DNA of 12,493 nucleotides from Planctomycetota bacterium (GTDB taxonomy: Bacteria > Planctomycetota > PUPC01 > JABMSA01), in NCBI GenBank assembly GCA_013202185.1, contig JABMSA010000387.1, positions 1-12,493 on the forward strand, written 5' to 3'. How positions within the stretch are numbered: the stretch's first letter is position 1; every line of letters begins with the position of its first letter. The translations under genes and the position numbers were made by a program. The notes below the pieces were generated by a model, which worked only from the letters and a program-made list of their open reading frames with translations, was not told the DNA's origin and made no database searches. Shown piece after piece: positions 1 to 7,358 of this stretch.

Positions 1-179
1 AGCCACAATGGTCCGCGCAGCGATTGCCGCCGAAAAACAAGGAACAGAAAGAAAAGCAGCGCCAGGATTCCCAGCGACGCCGGCACTCCGCGAAAAGCAG
101 CGCCGCTGACGTCGAGTATCAGCAGCGCCGGCAACAGGATCGCTAGGGTTGAGCTTGTTGTTGACTTGTCTTGGTCCAT
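1..179 (-). CDS. Small membrane protein, N-terminal part (runs off left edge)
   Basis: Reading the minus strand from the ATG at 179-177 gives 59 codons without a stop up to the window edge. The start reads MDQDKSTTSSTLAILLPALL, with hydrophobic segments at about residues 11-24 (TLAILLPALLILDV) and 36-49 (SLGILALLFFLFLVF), followed by a positive stretch (RRQSLRG). That is the pattern of two closely spaced membrane helices with a basic loop. The ATG lies 37 nt inside the 3' end of the upstream paralogue gene, in another frame, so the two are probably translationally coupled; no strong Shine-Dalgarno is visible. No family can be named from 59 residues. The hydrophobic pattern and overlapping start make it more likely real than chance. 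Confidence 0.6.
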   Translation of the reverse strand, partial: MDQDKSTTSSTLAILLPALLILDVSGAAFRGVPASLGILALLFFLFLVFRRQSLRGPLW

Positions 180-2923
180 TTGGGTTTGCCTGCACAGTAT
201 GTTGTTCCGGCGTGGTTGCCGCCGAAGCCGGCGAGTAGGTAGCCGGCATTGCTGCTGTTTCCGATGGTGAGCGTTATTTGCCTGACGCCCTCGATGGGTA
301 TTTCCTTCCGCCTCAGGTGGCCGCCGAGATCGACTCGGAGCAGGCCGTTGTGCGGGGCTGCTTCGGCCAGGAGTATTGCATCGAGTGCGTCGCCCCGGAT
401 GACGGGCCTGCCCAGGGATGGCACGTTCTCCGCCGCCGGCGTCAGGAGGTATTCCATTTCTTGTACCGGCGCCGAGATACGAATCAGCCACGGTTGGCCG
501 TCGATCTCGATGTGCAGATTCACCTTGGCGTCGGGATCGAGGCGCAGTGGAATCTCGAGGATGGGCGTGTTCGAGAGGTCGGCGCTGGTGTTTGCCCTTA
601 CAGCAAAGGTGCCTCCGCCGCCGGGATTCTTCACTTCGATTCCCCGGTCGGTTTCGCGAGCGACCACGGCATCGGGGTAGAGCGGCTTCCAGTAGTGCGT
701 CTCTTGCGTCCATCCGCGCAGCGCCTTTTGCGGCCGCTCGATGCGCTTCTCGGCGATGGTGTTGACGCGCGCGACGACGAAGCCGTTGGCCACGCTCCAA
801 AACGCCTGGTGGCCGCCGTCTATGGGGTCGGGATCGTCAACGTCGAAGATTGTGGTGCCGTTGAGCTTGGCGACGATCCGGTTGCCGGCTTTCTTCAGGT
901 GAAAGTTCCACCACTTGCGGTGAACGTTGGAGGGGCTGGTGCCGCCGGGTATCAGGAAGCGCGGATCGTTCGTCGAGGCGATTTCCTTGCCGCGTTTCAG
1001 CAGGATGGTTCTTGTGTTTCGCTCGCCGCCAAAAATCAGGGAATAGCCGGAATCGAGATTGCGGCCGTCGGTGCAGAACGATACACCCAGGCTGTGTCGA
1101 ATGTAGTGATGGAGTTCCTTGGGCACGGTCATTCTCAACGACATGAAACACTCGAATTCCTGGTCGCCGTAGTATGCGGCCTTGCTGAAGAATGCAGCCA
1201 GTGCGCCAGACTGCCCGGCCATGAAGTTCCAGTCGGGCTGGCATGCCCAGCGAGAGTTCATGCCGAACATTCCGTCGTGCCAGTACCACTGCGTCGGGGC
1301 CTGCTCGAACAGCTCATACCACGTACAACTGGAGTAGACGTTGTGTCGCTCGGGGATGAAATGCCCCGGCGGCGCGATCATCAGGTGGATCGGCCCGCTG
1401 CAGGCGGCGCCGAGCGATTCCCATTTCTTGCCGTCTTTGACAACGAATTTCCCATCGCGCCTGCCAAACTCGAGAGTGAACGCGGGCGTGCCTTTGCCTG
1501 TTGCGGGCAGCCAGCCTCTATCCGACTTGTTGAAGGCGAATTCGGCGACCACATCGGCCGGCTCGGGCCTCTTGTTTGCGTTGCGCGGGTCAAACTTGTT
1601 GAGGACGACGAAGCGGTAGTCGCCGTTGGCCAGGCCTGGCGTTGATCTGTAGGTGAAATTACCGTAGAATGGAAGGCGTGCGGTGGCGCGACTGGTCAGG
1701 CCGAGCTTCGGATCGTTTTCCCACGCTCGTATGAAGCAGTTGGCGGCCTTTGCCCAGTAGTTGAACTGGGCGGGATCGTCCGCCAGCAGTGCCTTGGTGG
1801 CGAAGTTGCGGCTCTCGACGTAAATCGGCTGGCCGCGCTCAGGCTCCCGCGACACAAGCGGCCCGGCGGCCACGTCGTCAAACTCTACCTGCCGCCCTTC
1901 GGGGCCGGCGTGAATCTGAAAGCTGCCGCTGACCATCCGGGCGAGGTCGGCCCTACCCAGCTCGCGACCGTCGAGCATTGCCACAGGAATGTGGCCGTCG
2001 ACCACGGCAACGCCCACGCGGGTCCATGTGCATCTGGGCGGGCGTTCGGCCCATGATTTCAGCACGGTCCATGAGGAGGTTTTCTCTCTGTAGCACAGCG
2101 ACCAGCGCGCGGGTGCGCCGGGCCTCTCGGCCCACCATCCGAAACCGACCTGCAGGCCGCTTGGGTCGCCTTGCGCAATCAAGAACGTGGGGATGGGCCG
2201 GCGGAGCGCCGCGAGGTCCAGCGCGTCGCCCCCGCTGCCGAGATAAAACCGCGCCTCCGCGACGTAACTGTCGCCGTGGGACGTCGGCGTGTCGTAGGCG
2301 AGCGTGGCGATCTCGCCCGGCGCGGCGCTGCCAATTACCGAGAACGGATTGACCGACCGGTGTGACGCCGGATTTTCTGTGGGCAGGCCGGCGCCGTGCT
2401 TGTTGAGCTGCCATTGGCCGGCGACTATTTTCCATCCGTCGTCTTCGGCAAACTTCGCGCGCATGAAACCGTCGGCTGCTTCGAATTCGTAAACTATTTT
2501 CCTCGTGACGGACGGCATCCGCGCCGGCGGCACTACCTCGAATGCCTCCCATCCCGTGGTTGGTGCAATGGTGGCCAGTACCGATCCATCGTGTGTACTG
2601 CACACGATTGCGGAGGGGTATGCAGAAAGTTCGGCGGGCCAGCGTGTGCTGATGCGGAACTGCTGAAACAGTTTCGCGCGGCGCTGCTGTGTGTTTCTCA
2701 GGTAAAACCCGGAAAGCTCCGTCGGATCCTGCAACGTGTACCGCAGCACGGCTACTTCGCTTGCGGGCTCTGCCTTGAGGCGGGCGAGCTTGCATCCTTG
2801 CTTCGTGAGGGTTGCTTCGGCTTCGGCGATTTCGTCGCTTGCCGCCTGAGCGCGCGGTGGAATGGCAAGAGGCAGGGCGCCGGCAAGAAGAACCGCGCAC
2901 GTTGCGATCAGTGTGTGTTTCAT
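143..2923 (-). CDS. Secreted multi-domain jelly-roll (ConA-like) protein, paralogue A
   Basis: A 926-residue protein. I chose the ATG at 2923 rather than an in-frame ATG 69 nt upstream, because it starts a clean signal peptide (KHTLIATCAVLLAGALPLAI, cleavage about AQA|AS at 27) and has GGAG at 2933-2930, 6 nt before it. The rest looks all-beta. Residues 145-360 resemble a ConA-like/LamG sandwich (DGWKIVAGQWQL at the start, FDDVAAGPL at the end). Residues 380-540 are a linker region with GDYRF. Residues 545-730 form a second sandwich (SFCTDGRNLDSGY, KLNGTTIFDVDDPDPIDGG). Residues 750-905 resemble a carbohydrate-binding jelly roll. Eight cysteines are conserved with the adjacent paralogue. I see no catalytic signature; sugar or glycan binding is inference from fold impressions. 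It follows the paralogue by 29 bp and overlaps the next gene. Confidence 0.85.
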   Translation of the reverse strand: MKHTLIATCAVLLAGALPLAIPPRAQAASDEIAEAEATLTKQGCKLARLKAEPASEVAVLRYTLQDPTELSGFYLRNTQQRRAKLFQQFRISTRWPAELSAYPSAIVCSTHDGSVLATIAPTTGWEAFEVVPPARMPSVTRKIVYEFEAADGFMRAKFAEDDGWKIVAGQWQLNKHGAGLPTENPASHRSVNPFSVIGSAAPGEIATLAYDTPTSHGDSYVAEARFYLGSGGDALDLAALRRPIPTFLIAQGDPSGLQVGFGWWAERPGAPARWSLCYREKTSSWTVLKSWAERPPRCTWTRVGVAVVDGHIPVAMLDGRELGRADLARMVSGSFQIHAGPEGRQVEFDDVAAGPLVSREPERGQPIYVESRNFATKALLADDPAQFNYWAKAANCFIRAWENDPKLGLTSRATARLPFYGNFTYRSTPGLANGDYRFVVLNKFDPRNANKRPEPADVVAEFAFNKSDRGWLPATGKGTPAFTLEFGRRDGKFVVKDGKKWESLGAACSGPIHLMIAPPGHFIPERHNVYSSCTWYELFEQAPTQWYWHDGMFGMNSRWACQPDWNFMAGQSGALAAFFSKAAYYGDQEFECFMSLRMTVPKELHHYIRHSLGVSFCTDGRNLDSGYSLIFGGERNTRTILLKRGKEIASTNDPRFLIPGGTSPSNVHRKWWNFHLKKAGNRIVAKLNGTTIFDVDDPDPIDGGHQAFWSVANGFVVARVNTIAEKRIERPQKALRGWTQETHYWKPLYPDAVVARETDRGIEVKNPGGGGTFAVRANTSADLSNTPILEIPLRLDPDAKVNLHIEIDGQPWLIRISAPVQEMEYLLTPAAENVPSLGRPVIRGDALDAILLAEAAPHNGLLRVDLGGHLRRKEIPIEGVRQITLTIGNSSNAGYLLAGFGGNHAGTTYCAGKPKWTKTSQQQAQP

Positions 2924-2929
2924 CGGCTG

Positions 2930-2933
2930 CTCC
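2930..2933 (-). promoter_or_regulatory. Shine-Dalgarno of paralogue A
   Basis: GGAG on the minus strand, 6 nt before the ATG at 2923. It decides between this start and the longer frame beginning at 2992, whose extra 23 residues are polar and would mask the signal peptide. Confidence 0.7.
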
Positions 2934-2952
2934 GGCTTCCGAAATTCAGAAT

Positions 2953-5763
2953 TCACTGGCCTGTGGTGGTCCATTTCGGATCGCCCAGGCAATAGGTTGT
3001 GCCGGCGTGATTACCCCAGAAGCCCGCCAGCAGGTAACCGGCGTTGCTGCTGTTTCCGAAAGTGAGCGTGATTTGCCTGGTGCCTGTTATCGACAGGCCC
3101 TTTCTCTTGAGCATGCCGCCCAGATCAAACCTGAGAACATTGTTCTGGGGCGTTGCATCGCCCAGGACCAGGGCGATTAGATGGCGGCCGTTCATGACCG
3201 GCCGGCCGAACGGGAAGACGTTGTCGGCTGTGGGCGTGAGCAGGTATTCCATTTCCCGCACCGGCGCCGAAACGCGGACAAGCCACGGGCGGCCGTCGAT
3301 CTCGATGTGCAGGTTGATCTTGGCGTCGGGGTCCAGCCTCATCGGCAACTCCAGCACCGGAGTTTTGGAAAGATCGACCTGTGTTTGTGTTCTTGCCGCG
3401 AAGGTGCCGCCGCCGATGGGGTTGCGTACCTCTACGCCGCCTTCCACCTTGCGGATCACCACGGAATCGGGGTCGAGCGGTTCCCATGCGTGGGTCTTGT
3501 TCGCACGTTCATCGAGCGCCACGGCCGGGTGATCGACGCGTTTTTCGGCGGCGATGTTTGTGCGAGACAGCACGAATCCGGTGCCGATGGTCCAGAAGGC
3601 TATGTGGCCGCCCTCGATCGGGTCCGGATCGGTCACGTCGAACATAGTGGCGCCGTTATACTTCACCACGATGCGATCGCCCATTTTCTTGAGGTCGAAA
3701 TTCCACCACAACCAGTGGACCTGGCCGTGGTTGCCACCCTTGGGCATGAGAAAGCGAGGGTCGGTGGTCGAGGCGATCTCCTGGCCGCGCTTGAGGAGCA
3801 CTGTTTTCGTGTTGTGCTCGGCTGCGAACATCAGTGTGTAGCCGGAGTCGAGGTTGCGGCCGTCGGTGCAAAACGACACGCAAAGGTCGCGGCGGATGTA
3901 GTATTGCCGCGCCCCGGGCAGCACCGCGCTCAGCGCCATGAAGCAGTCTATTTCCTGATCTCCGTAGTATGCGGCCTTGCTGAACATCGCCGCCAGATTG
4001 TGAGATTTGCCCGCCATGAAATTCCAATTCTCCTGGCAGGCCCAGCGGATGTTCATACCGAACATGCCGTTGTCCCAGTACCAGCCGGAGGGCGACTGCT
4101 CGAACAGTTCATTCCACGTGCACTTGGAATAGATGCGATGCTGATCGGGCTCGAATGCTGAGGGCGAGACGATCATCAGGTGCATGGGGCCGTTGTAGGA
4201 TGCATCCAGCGGCTTCCAGTTTTTCCCGTCTTTCACAACGAAGTTGCCATTCCGGCGGCCGAACTCGAGCGTGAATGCGGGCGGGGATTGGTCTGCGGGG
4301 ACCTGCCAGCCTGCGGCGGTCTTGCTGAACGTGAAATCGGCGACACTGGCGTCGACGGTCTTTGGCTCGACATCCGTGAGGGCGATGAAGCGGTAGTCGC
4401 CGTTGGGCAGTTCTGGCGTTGACCTGTAGGTGAAATCGCCGAAGAGGGGCATGCGCAGCGTGGCACGGCGCCCGGACAGGCCGAGCACGGTGTCGGTGCC
4501 CGATGCTGTCACGTACGTATTGGCGGCCTTGGCCCACTGATCGAACTGCTCAGGGTCGCGGTCGCGGCCGTAGAGGGCCTTCTCGGAGAAGGTCTTGCTC
4601 CTGACATAAACGGGCTGGCCGTAGTCTTCGTCTCTGGATACGAGCGGCCGCGCGGCGACGTCATCTAATTCGATTTTCAGGCCGTCGAGCCCGGTGTGAA
4701 TGTGGAAACTGCCGTCGATCATCTTGTCGAGTTCGCATCTGCCGAGCTCGCGGCCGTCGAGCATTGCCACGGCCACGTGACCGTTGTCGATGGCAACGCC
4801 CGCGCGGACCCAAGTGCACCGCGGGGGGCGCTGCGTCCACGATTTCAGCGCGCTCCACGGTTGGTCGCTCAGCCGATAGCACAACGACCATCGAGCGGGC
4901 GCGCCGATCTTTTCAGCCCACCAGCCGAAGCCCACCTGCGGGCCGTCGAGCTCGCCCTGTGCGACAAGAAACGTTGGGATTGGCTTCTTGAGCGCGCCGG
5001 TGTCCGACGGCTTGCTCGGGCTCCCGAAGTAAAACGAGGCTTCGGCGAGGTAACTGTCGCCGTGAGAAACCGGGGTGTCGTACACCAGCATCGCGCTCTC
5101 GCCGGCGTTGGCCGAGGCGATTACGGAGAAAGGGTTGACCGCCCTCTGGAAGTCGGCATTTGTCTTTTGTGTGTTGCTGTCGGCGAGGCCGCCACCGTAC
5201 TGATTGAGCTGCCATCGGCCGGTGGATATGCTCCAGCCGTCGGCGCCGCCGAATGCATTTCGCATGAAGCCGTCGACTACGTGGAACTCATGCACGGTCG
5301 ACCTCGTGGCGGCCGCTGCGCCGCCGGCCGGGATCACCTCAAAAAGCTCCCAGCCTTCCCCTTCGGCAACGATCGACGGGCCCGGCCCGCCGGGCGCCGA
5401 GCTGACGATTGCGGATGGATATACGGAGAACCTGCCGGGGGAGTGAGATTTGCCGGCCAACTGTTGAAATACCCTGGCGCGCTGCAGCCTGGTATTGCGC
5501 AGGTAAAAGCCCGCGAGTTCCGCCGGCTGCGGGAGGGCATATCGCACAACTGCAGTGCCGTAGGGCACCTTTGTGCTGAGCCGGGCCAGCATGCAGTCCT
5601 GCTCGGAAAGCTGCTCCTCGACGATGAGTATCTGGCTGCGCGCCGGGCGCGGGGGCGGGCGCGAGGGAGAGTTGGGGCTCGGCTTGGGGCTGTATTGTGA
5701 AAGGCCGTAAACGAGGGCGGCAAGCAGGTGCGCGCCAATTGCGACCAATAGTGCTCTTTTCAT
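2953..5763 (-). CDS. Exported or membrane-anchored jelly-roll protein, paralogue B
   Basis: A 936-residue protein, homologous along nearly its whole length to the next gene: 36 of 45 residues match in the C-terminal block starting TPVLELPMRLDPDAK. The N-terminus differs. Residues 1-22 (MKRALLVAIGAHLLAALVYG) form a signal peptide or uncleaved anchor without an obvious AxA site, and residues 24-42 are a proline/serine linker (SPKPSPNSPSRPPPRPA) of the kind that carries a domain away from a membrane. ConA-like sandwiches are suggested at about 158-372 and 555-740, with a C-terminal jelly roll at about 760-915. The shared cysteines lie in QDC, LCYR, RCTW, KCTW, WACQ, DCFM, SFCTDG and TTYC. An in-frame TGA lies 6 nt before this ATG, so it is the first usable ATG. 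Its ribosome site is poor: AAGG abuts the ATG. Function unrecognised. Confidence 0.85.
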   Translation of the reverse strand: MKRALLVAIGAHLLAALVYGLSQYSPKPSPNSPSRPPPRPARSQILIVEEQLSEQDCMLARLSTKVPYGTAVVRYALPQPAELAGFYLRNTRLQRARVFQQLAGKSHSPGRFSVYPSAIVSSAPGGPGPSIVAEGEGWELFEVIPAGGAAAATRSTVHEFHVVDGFMRNAFGGADGWSISTGRWQLNQYGGGLADSNTQKTNADFQRAVNPFSVIASANAGESAMLVYDTPVSHGDSYLAEASFYFGSPSKPSDTGALKKPIPTFLVAQGELDGPQVGFGWWAEKIGAPARWSLCYRLSDQPWSALKSWTQRPPRCTWVRAGVAIDNGHVAVAMLDGRELGRCELDKMIDGSFHIHTGLDGLKIELDDVAARPLVSRDEDYGQPVYVRSKTFSEKALYGRDRDPEQFDQWAKAANTYVTASGTDTVLGLSGRRATLRMPLFGDFTYRSTPELPNGDYRFIALTDVEPKTVDASVADFTFSKTAAGWQVPADQSPPAFTLEFGRRNGNFVVKDGKNWKPLDASYNGPMHLMIVSPSAFEPDQHRIYSKCTWNELFEQSPSGWYWDNGMFGMNIRWACQENWNFMAGKSHNLAAMFSKAAYYGDQEIDCFMALSAVLPGARQYYIRRDLCVSFCTDGRNLDSGYTLMFAAEHNTKTVLLKRGQEIASTTDPRFLMPKGGNHGQVHWLWWNFDLKKMGDRIVVKYNGATMFDVTDPDPIEGGHIAFWTIGTGFVLSRTNIAAEKRVDHPAVALDERANKTHAWEPLDPDSVVIRKVEGGVEVRNPIGGGTFAARTQTQVDLSKTPVLELPMRLDPDAKINLHIEIDGRPWLVRVSAPVREMEYLLTPTADNVFPFGRPVMNGRHLIALVLGDATPQNNVLRFDLGGMLKRKGLSITGTRQITLTFGNSSNAGYLLAGFWGNHAGTTYCLGDPKWTTTGQ

Positions 5764-5788
5764 CCTTGCTCAGCCATCCTTCTGGACC

Positions 5789-5829
5789 ATCCCGGCTTAT
5801 CATGGCACATGATATGTGACCGGGATAAG
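5789..5829 (-). promoter_or_regulatory. Leader with mutually exclusive stems before paralogue B
   Basis: In plus-strand coordinates, ATCCCGG (5789-5795) can pair with CCGGGAT (5820-5826), and CTTATC (5796-5801) can pair with GATAAG (5824-5829). The two right arms share GAT (5824-5826), so only one full stem can form. Both enclose a small hairpin, CACAT/ATGTG (5806-5818). The structure ends about 25 nt upstream of the ATG at 5763. It could be a leader switch, an operator, or a weak terminator of the propeller gene; no T-run follows it. Confidence 0.35.
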
Positions 5830-5978
5830 ACCTCCACTAATAAACGATCATGGTACGCCATCAGCGCACCTACTGCAAGCCAATTCGCGGTCAGCCGACG
5901 TAAGCGTGTGTAAAAAGATGTGAAGCCATCTGTGCTATGTCGGGGCGGTACGTGCCGCTGAGACTTCTCGTGTTTTCC

Positions 5979-6800
5979 TCAGTCCGATTTGTCCTGCGGT
6001 TCGAATACCAGCATCGGATGCGCTGCCGGGTCTTTGTCCTTGATGCTGATGGTCAGCACGCCGCCTGCGTAGTTCGTGGTGTAGCTAGGCGGGGGCTGAT
6101 CTTTTGATGCTTCGCCGTCTTCGTGTCTTGCGCCGATCACCCGCGGCGGCTTTACGGCCTTTATGCCTGGCACCTTGATGGTGAAGGTGCCGTTGCACCA
6201 CACGCCGAAACTGCCCGCGGGAAACTTGCCGGCGTCGGCGCTTCGCAGTATGGTGCCGCGCGAGCCCGCCACGAGGAAGGTGCTGTCGTCGACCACTTCG
6301 ATGCGGTGCAGCCAGTGGGTCACGGGCCCAACTACCTTTTGCCACGTGGCGCCGCCGTTGCCGGTGAGGAATATCGCGCCGACGTCGCCCACCATCAGGC
6401 CGTGCGACTCGTCGGTGAACCGCACGTCGGAGAGGATATCGAGGTCGGTTGGCGACGGCAGCCTGCTCCACGTTGTTCCGCCGTCGGCGGTTTTGAGCAC
6501 CACTCCCTTGCCGCATGCGTAGCCGGTTGTCGGCGTTGGAAAATCGACCGCGTAGAGCATTTCGGCGGTTGGGCTTGCAACCGCCTGCCACTCGGCGCCG
6601 CCGTCGGTGGTCGAGAGTATCGCGCCGCGCTCGCCCACGGCGATGCCGCGCCGCGCGTTGAAGAAATGCACGTCCTTCAGTATGCCGCGAAAGCCGCTCG
6701 AGCCGCGCTGCCACTCGGGGCGTTCCTCGCAGAAAGCCGACGCCGAGCAGAGCAGCACACAGCAGAAAGCGACTACAACTCGGTTCGGTGCGAAATGCAA
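5979..6800 (-). CDS. Secreted Ycf48/BNR-type beta-propeller protein
   Basis: 273 residues from a TTG at 6800. Residues 1-17 are a signal peptide (basic/polar start, then VVVAFCCVLLCSASAFC). About four propeller repeats follow, each with a glycine turn and a TxDGGxxW-type end: GERGAILSTTDGGAEW, GKGVVLKTADGGTTW, GDVGAIFLTGNGGATW and GSRGTILRSADAGKF. This is the Ycf48/BNR repeat pattern. Ycf48/HCF136 proteins assist photosystem II assembly in phototrophs, but relatives in non-phototrophs are unassigned extracytoplasmic proteins, and no photosynthesis gene is visible here. The last 75 residues or so (VWCNGTFTIKVPG to GVLTISIKDKDP) look like a small beta-sandwich. Four repeats are fewer than the usual propeller. 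The gene has its own promoter and lies 215 bp upstream of paralogue B on the same strand. Confidence 0.82.
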   Translation of the reverse strand: MHFAPNRVVVAFCCVLLCSASAFCEERPEWQRGSSGFRGILKDVHFFNARRGIAVGERGAILSTTDGGAEWQAVASPTAEMLYAVDFPTPTTGYACGKGVVLKTADGGTTWSRLPSPTDLDILSDVRFTDESHGLMVGDVGAIFLTGNGGATWQKVVGPVTHWLHRIEVVDDSTFLVAGSRGTILRSADAGKFPAGSFGVWCNGTFTIKVPGIKAVKPPRVIGARHEDGEASKDQPPPSYTTNYAGGVLTISIKDKDPAAHPMLVFEPQDKSD

Positions 6801-6807
6801 AAGCGAT

Positions 6808-6812
6808 CTCCT
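6808..6812 (-). promoter_or_regulatory. Shine-Dalgarno deciding a TTG start
   Basis: AGGAG on the minus strand, 7 nt before the TTG at 6800. The frame is open to another TTG at 6824, but that start would put the AGGAG inside the coding region, so the shorter form is preferred. Confidence 0.65.
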
Positions 6813-6860
6813 AACGTGCTCCAAGGTATCCGTTGCAGCAATCAGCCTCGATCTGCTCTC

Positions 6861-6888
6861 ATTGTAGCAAAAGACGGGCGCTTGTCAA
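6861..6888 (-). promoter_or_regulatory. Sigma-70-type promoter of the propeller gene
   Basis: On the minus strand, TTGACA (6888-6883), a 16-bp spacer, then TACAAT (6866-6861). This is a perfect -35 and a five-of-six -10. Transcription would start near 6854, giving a leader of roughly 50 nt before the TTG at 6800. Confidence 0.7.
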
Positions 6889-6890
6889 AG

Positions 6891-6916
6891 AACATCGGAC
6901 CACGGATCCGGATGTT
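6891..6916. promoter_or_regulatory. Imperfect dyad just upstream of the -35
   Basis: AACATCGGA (6891-6899) and TCCGGATGTT (6907-6916) are inverted repeats with one extra base and a 7-bp centre. The dyad lies 2 bp upstream of the -35 hexamer of the propeller-gene promoter, a usual place for an activator or repressor site. No regulator family can be named. Confidence 0.35.
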
Positions 6917-6974
6917 TTTCAAAGAGCAAACTGCGGAAGTTGCGCCAACCGGCTTCTCCTGCGCCTGCGTCTTG

Positions 6975-7082
6975 AGTCCCGAAGGGACGCCTTATTGTTA
7001 GCCCAGGGCGGCAGCCCGCCTCAAGGCGGGCGAAAGCCCTGGGTAACGGATACACAATAATGATTGAGCCCCGGAGGGGCGA
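6975..7082 (+). repeat. Three-hairpin repeat, left copy of an inverted pair
   Basis: In order: hairpin AGTCCCGAAGGGACG (6975-6989); TTATTGTTAG; an outer stem CCCAGGGC/GCCCTGGG (7002-7043) enclosing hairpin GCCCGCCTCAAGGCGGGC (7014-7031); TAACGG; and hairpin AGCCCCGGAGGGGCG (7067-7081). The same order occurs on the other strand at 7248-7358. It resembles REP/MITE-like intergenic repeats or a structured RNA. No reading frame explains it. Confidence 0.75.
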
Positions 7083-7108
7083 CCCTCGCAGATCGATGGT
7101 GAAGATTG

Positions 7109-7137
7109 ATAGCAAAATCATTTGTAGCAGAATCATT
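7109..7137 (-). repeat. Two tandem AATGATTCTGCTAC-like repeats, left pair
   Basis: Read on the minus strand, AATGATTCTGCTACA is followed directly by AATGATTTTGCTAT. The pair is inverted relative to 7211-7240, so the two pairs could form a long stem around the 73-bp core. Confidence 0.6.
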
Positions 7138-7210
7138 AGGGGATGGTTTTGAGGGTGATGGTCTTGTGGTCCAGGTTGATCCAGTGGATTCTGTCCAAGC
7201 GGATGCCACG
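7138..7210. other. Core between the inverted repeat pairs
   Basis: 73 bp with a different composition from the arms. On the minus strand it reads as an open frame ending RLDRIHWINLDHKTITLKTIP and then TAA. This may be a relic of a coding 3' end or chance; there is no start or ribosome site, so it is not called as a gene. Confidence 0.3.
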
Positions 7211-7240
7211 AATGATTCTGCTATAAAATGATTCTGCTAC
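7211..7240 (+). repeat. Two tandem AATGATTCTGCTAC-like repeats, right pair
   Basis: AATGATTCTGCTATAA followed by AATGATTCTGCTAC, a 16-bp period. It is the inverted partner of 7109-7137. Confidence 0.6.
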
Positions 7241-7247
7241 AAAGGTA

Positions 7248-7358
7248 CGCCCCTCCGGGGCTGGTCCATTTGGGCGTGGCCGTTACCCAGGTGATCACGC
7301 CGACCTAAGAAGGTCGGTTGCCACCCTGGGCTAACAATAATACGCCCCTAACGGGGCT
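7248..7358 (-). repeat. Three-hairpin repeat, right copy of an inverted pair
   Basis: Read on the minus strand the order matches the left copy: AGCCCCGTTAGGGGCG (7358-7343), TTATTGTTAG, CCCAGGG (7330-7324), hairpin CCGACCT/AGGTCGG (7317-7300), CCTGGGTAACGG (7291-7280), and AGCCCCGGAGGGGCG (7262-7248). The inner hairpin and the first hairpin differ from the left copy on both sides of the stem while pairing is kept. Confidence 0.75.

Noticed and set aside
278..1645. Long plus-strand open frame (455 codons)
   Set aside because: Antisense to paralogue A, whose protein is conserved with paralogue B; the plus-strand product has no signal peptide or motif and is a GC-rich shadow.
3181..4161. Plus-strand open frame (326 codons)
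   Set aside because: Antisense to paralogue B; mirror of the conserved coding frame. The one at 278-1645 arises the same way in the paralogue.
4696..5700. Plus-strand open frame (334 codons)
   Set aside because: Antisense to the N-terminal half of paralogue B; no family features.
5944..5957. Imperfect palindrome GCGGTACGTGCCGC as operator
   Set aside because: Two mismatched positions and no promoter next to it; too weak to call.
7109..7240. CRISPR-like array
   Set aside because: Only two tandem 14-16-mers per side, without spacers of regular length and in inverted orientation.
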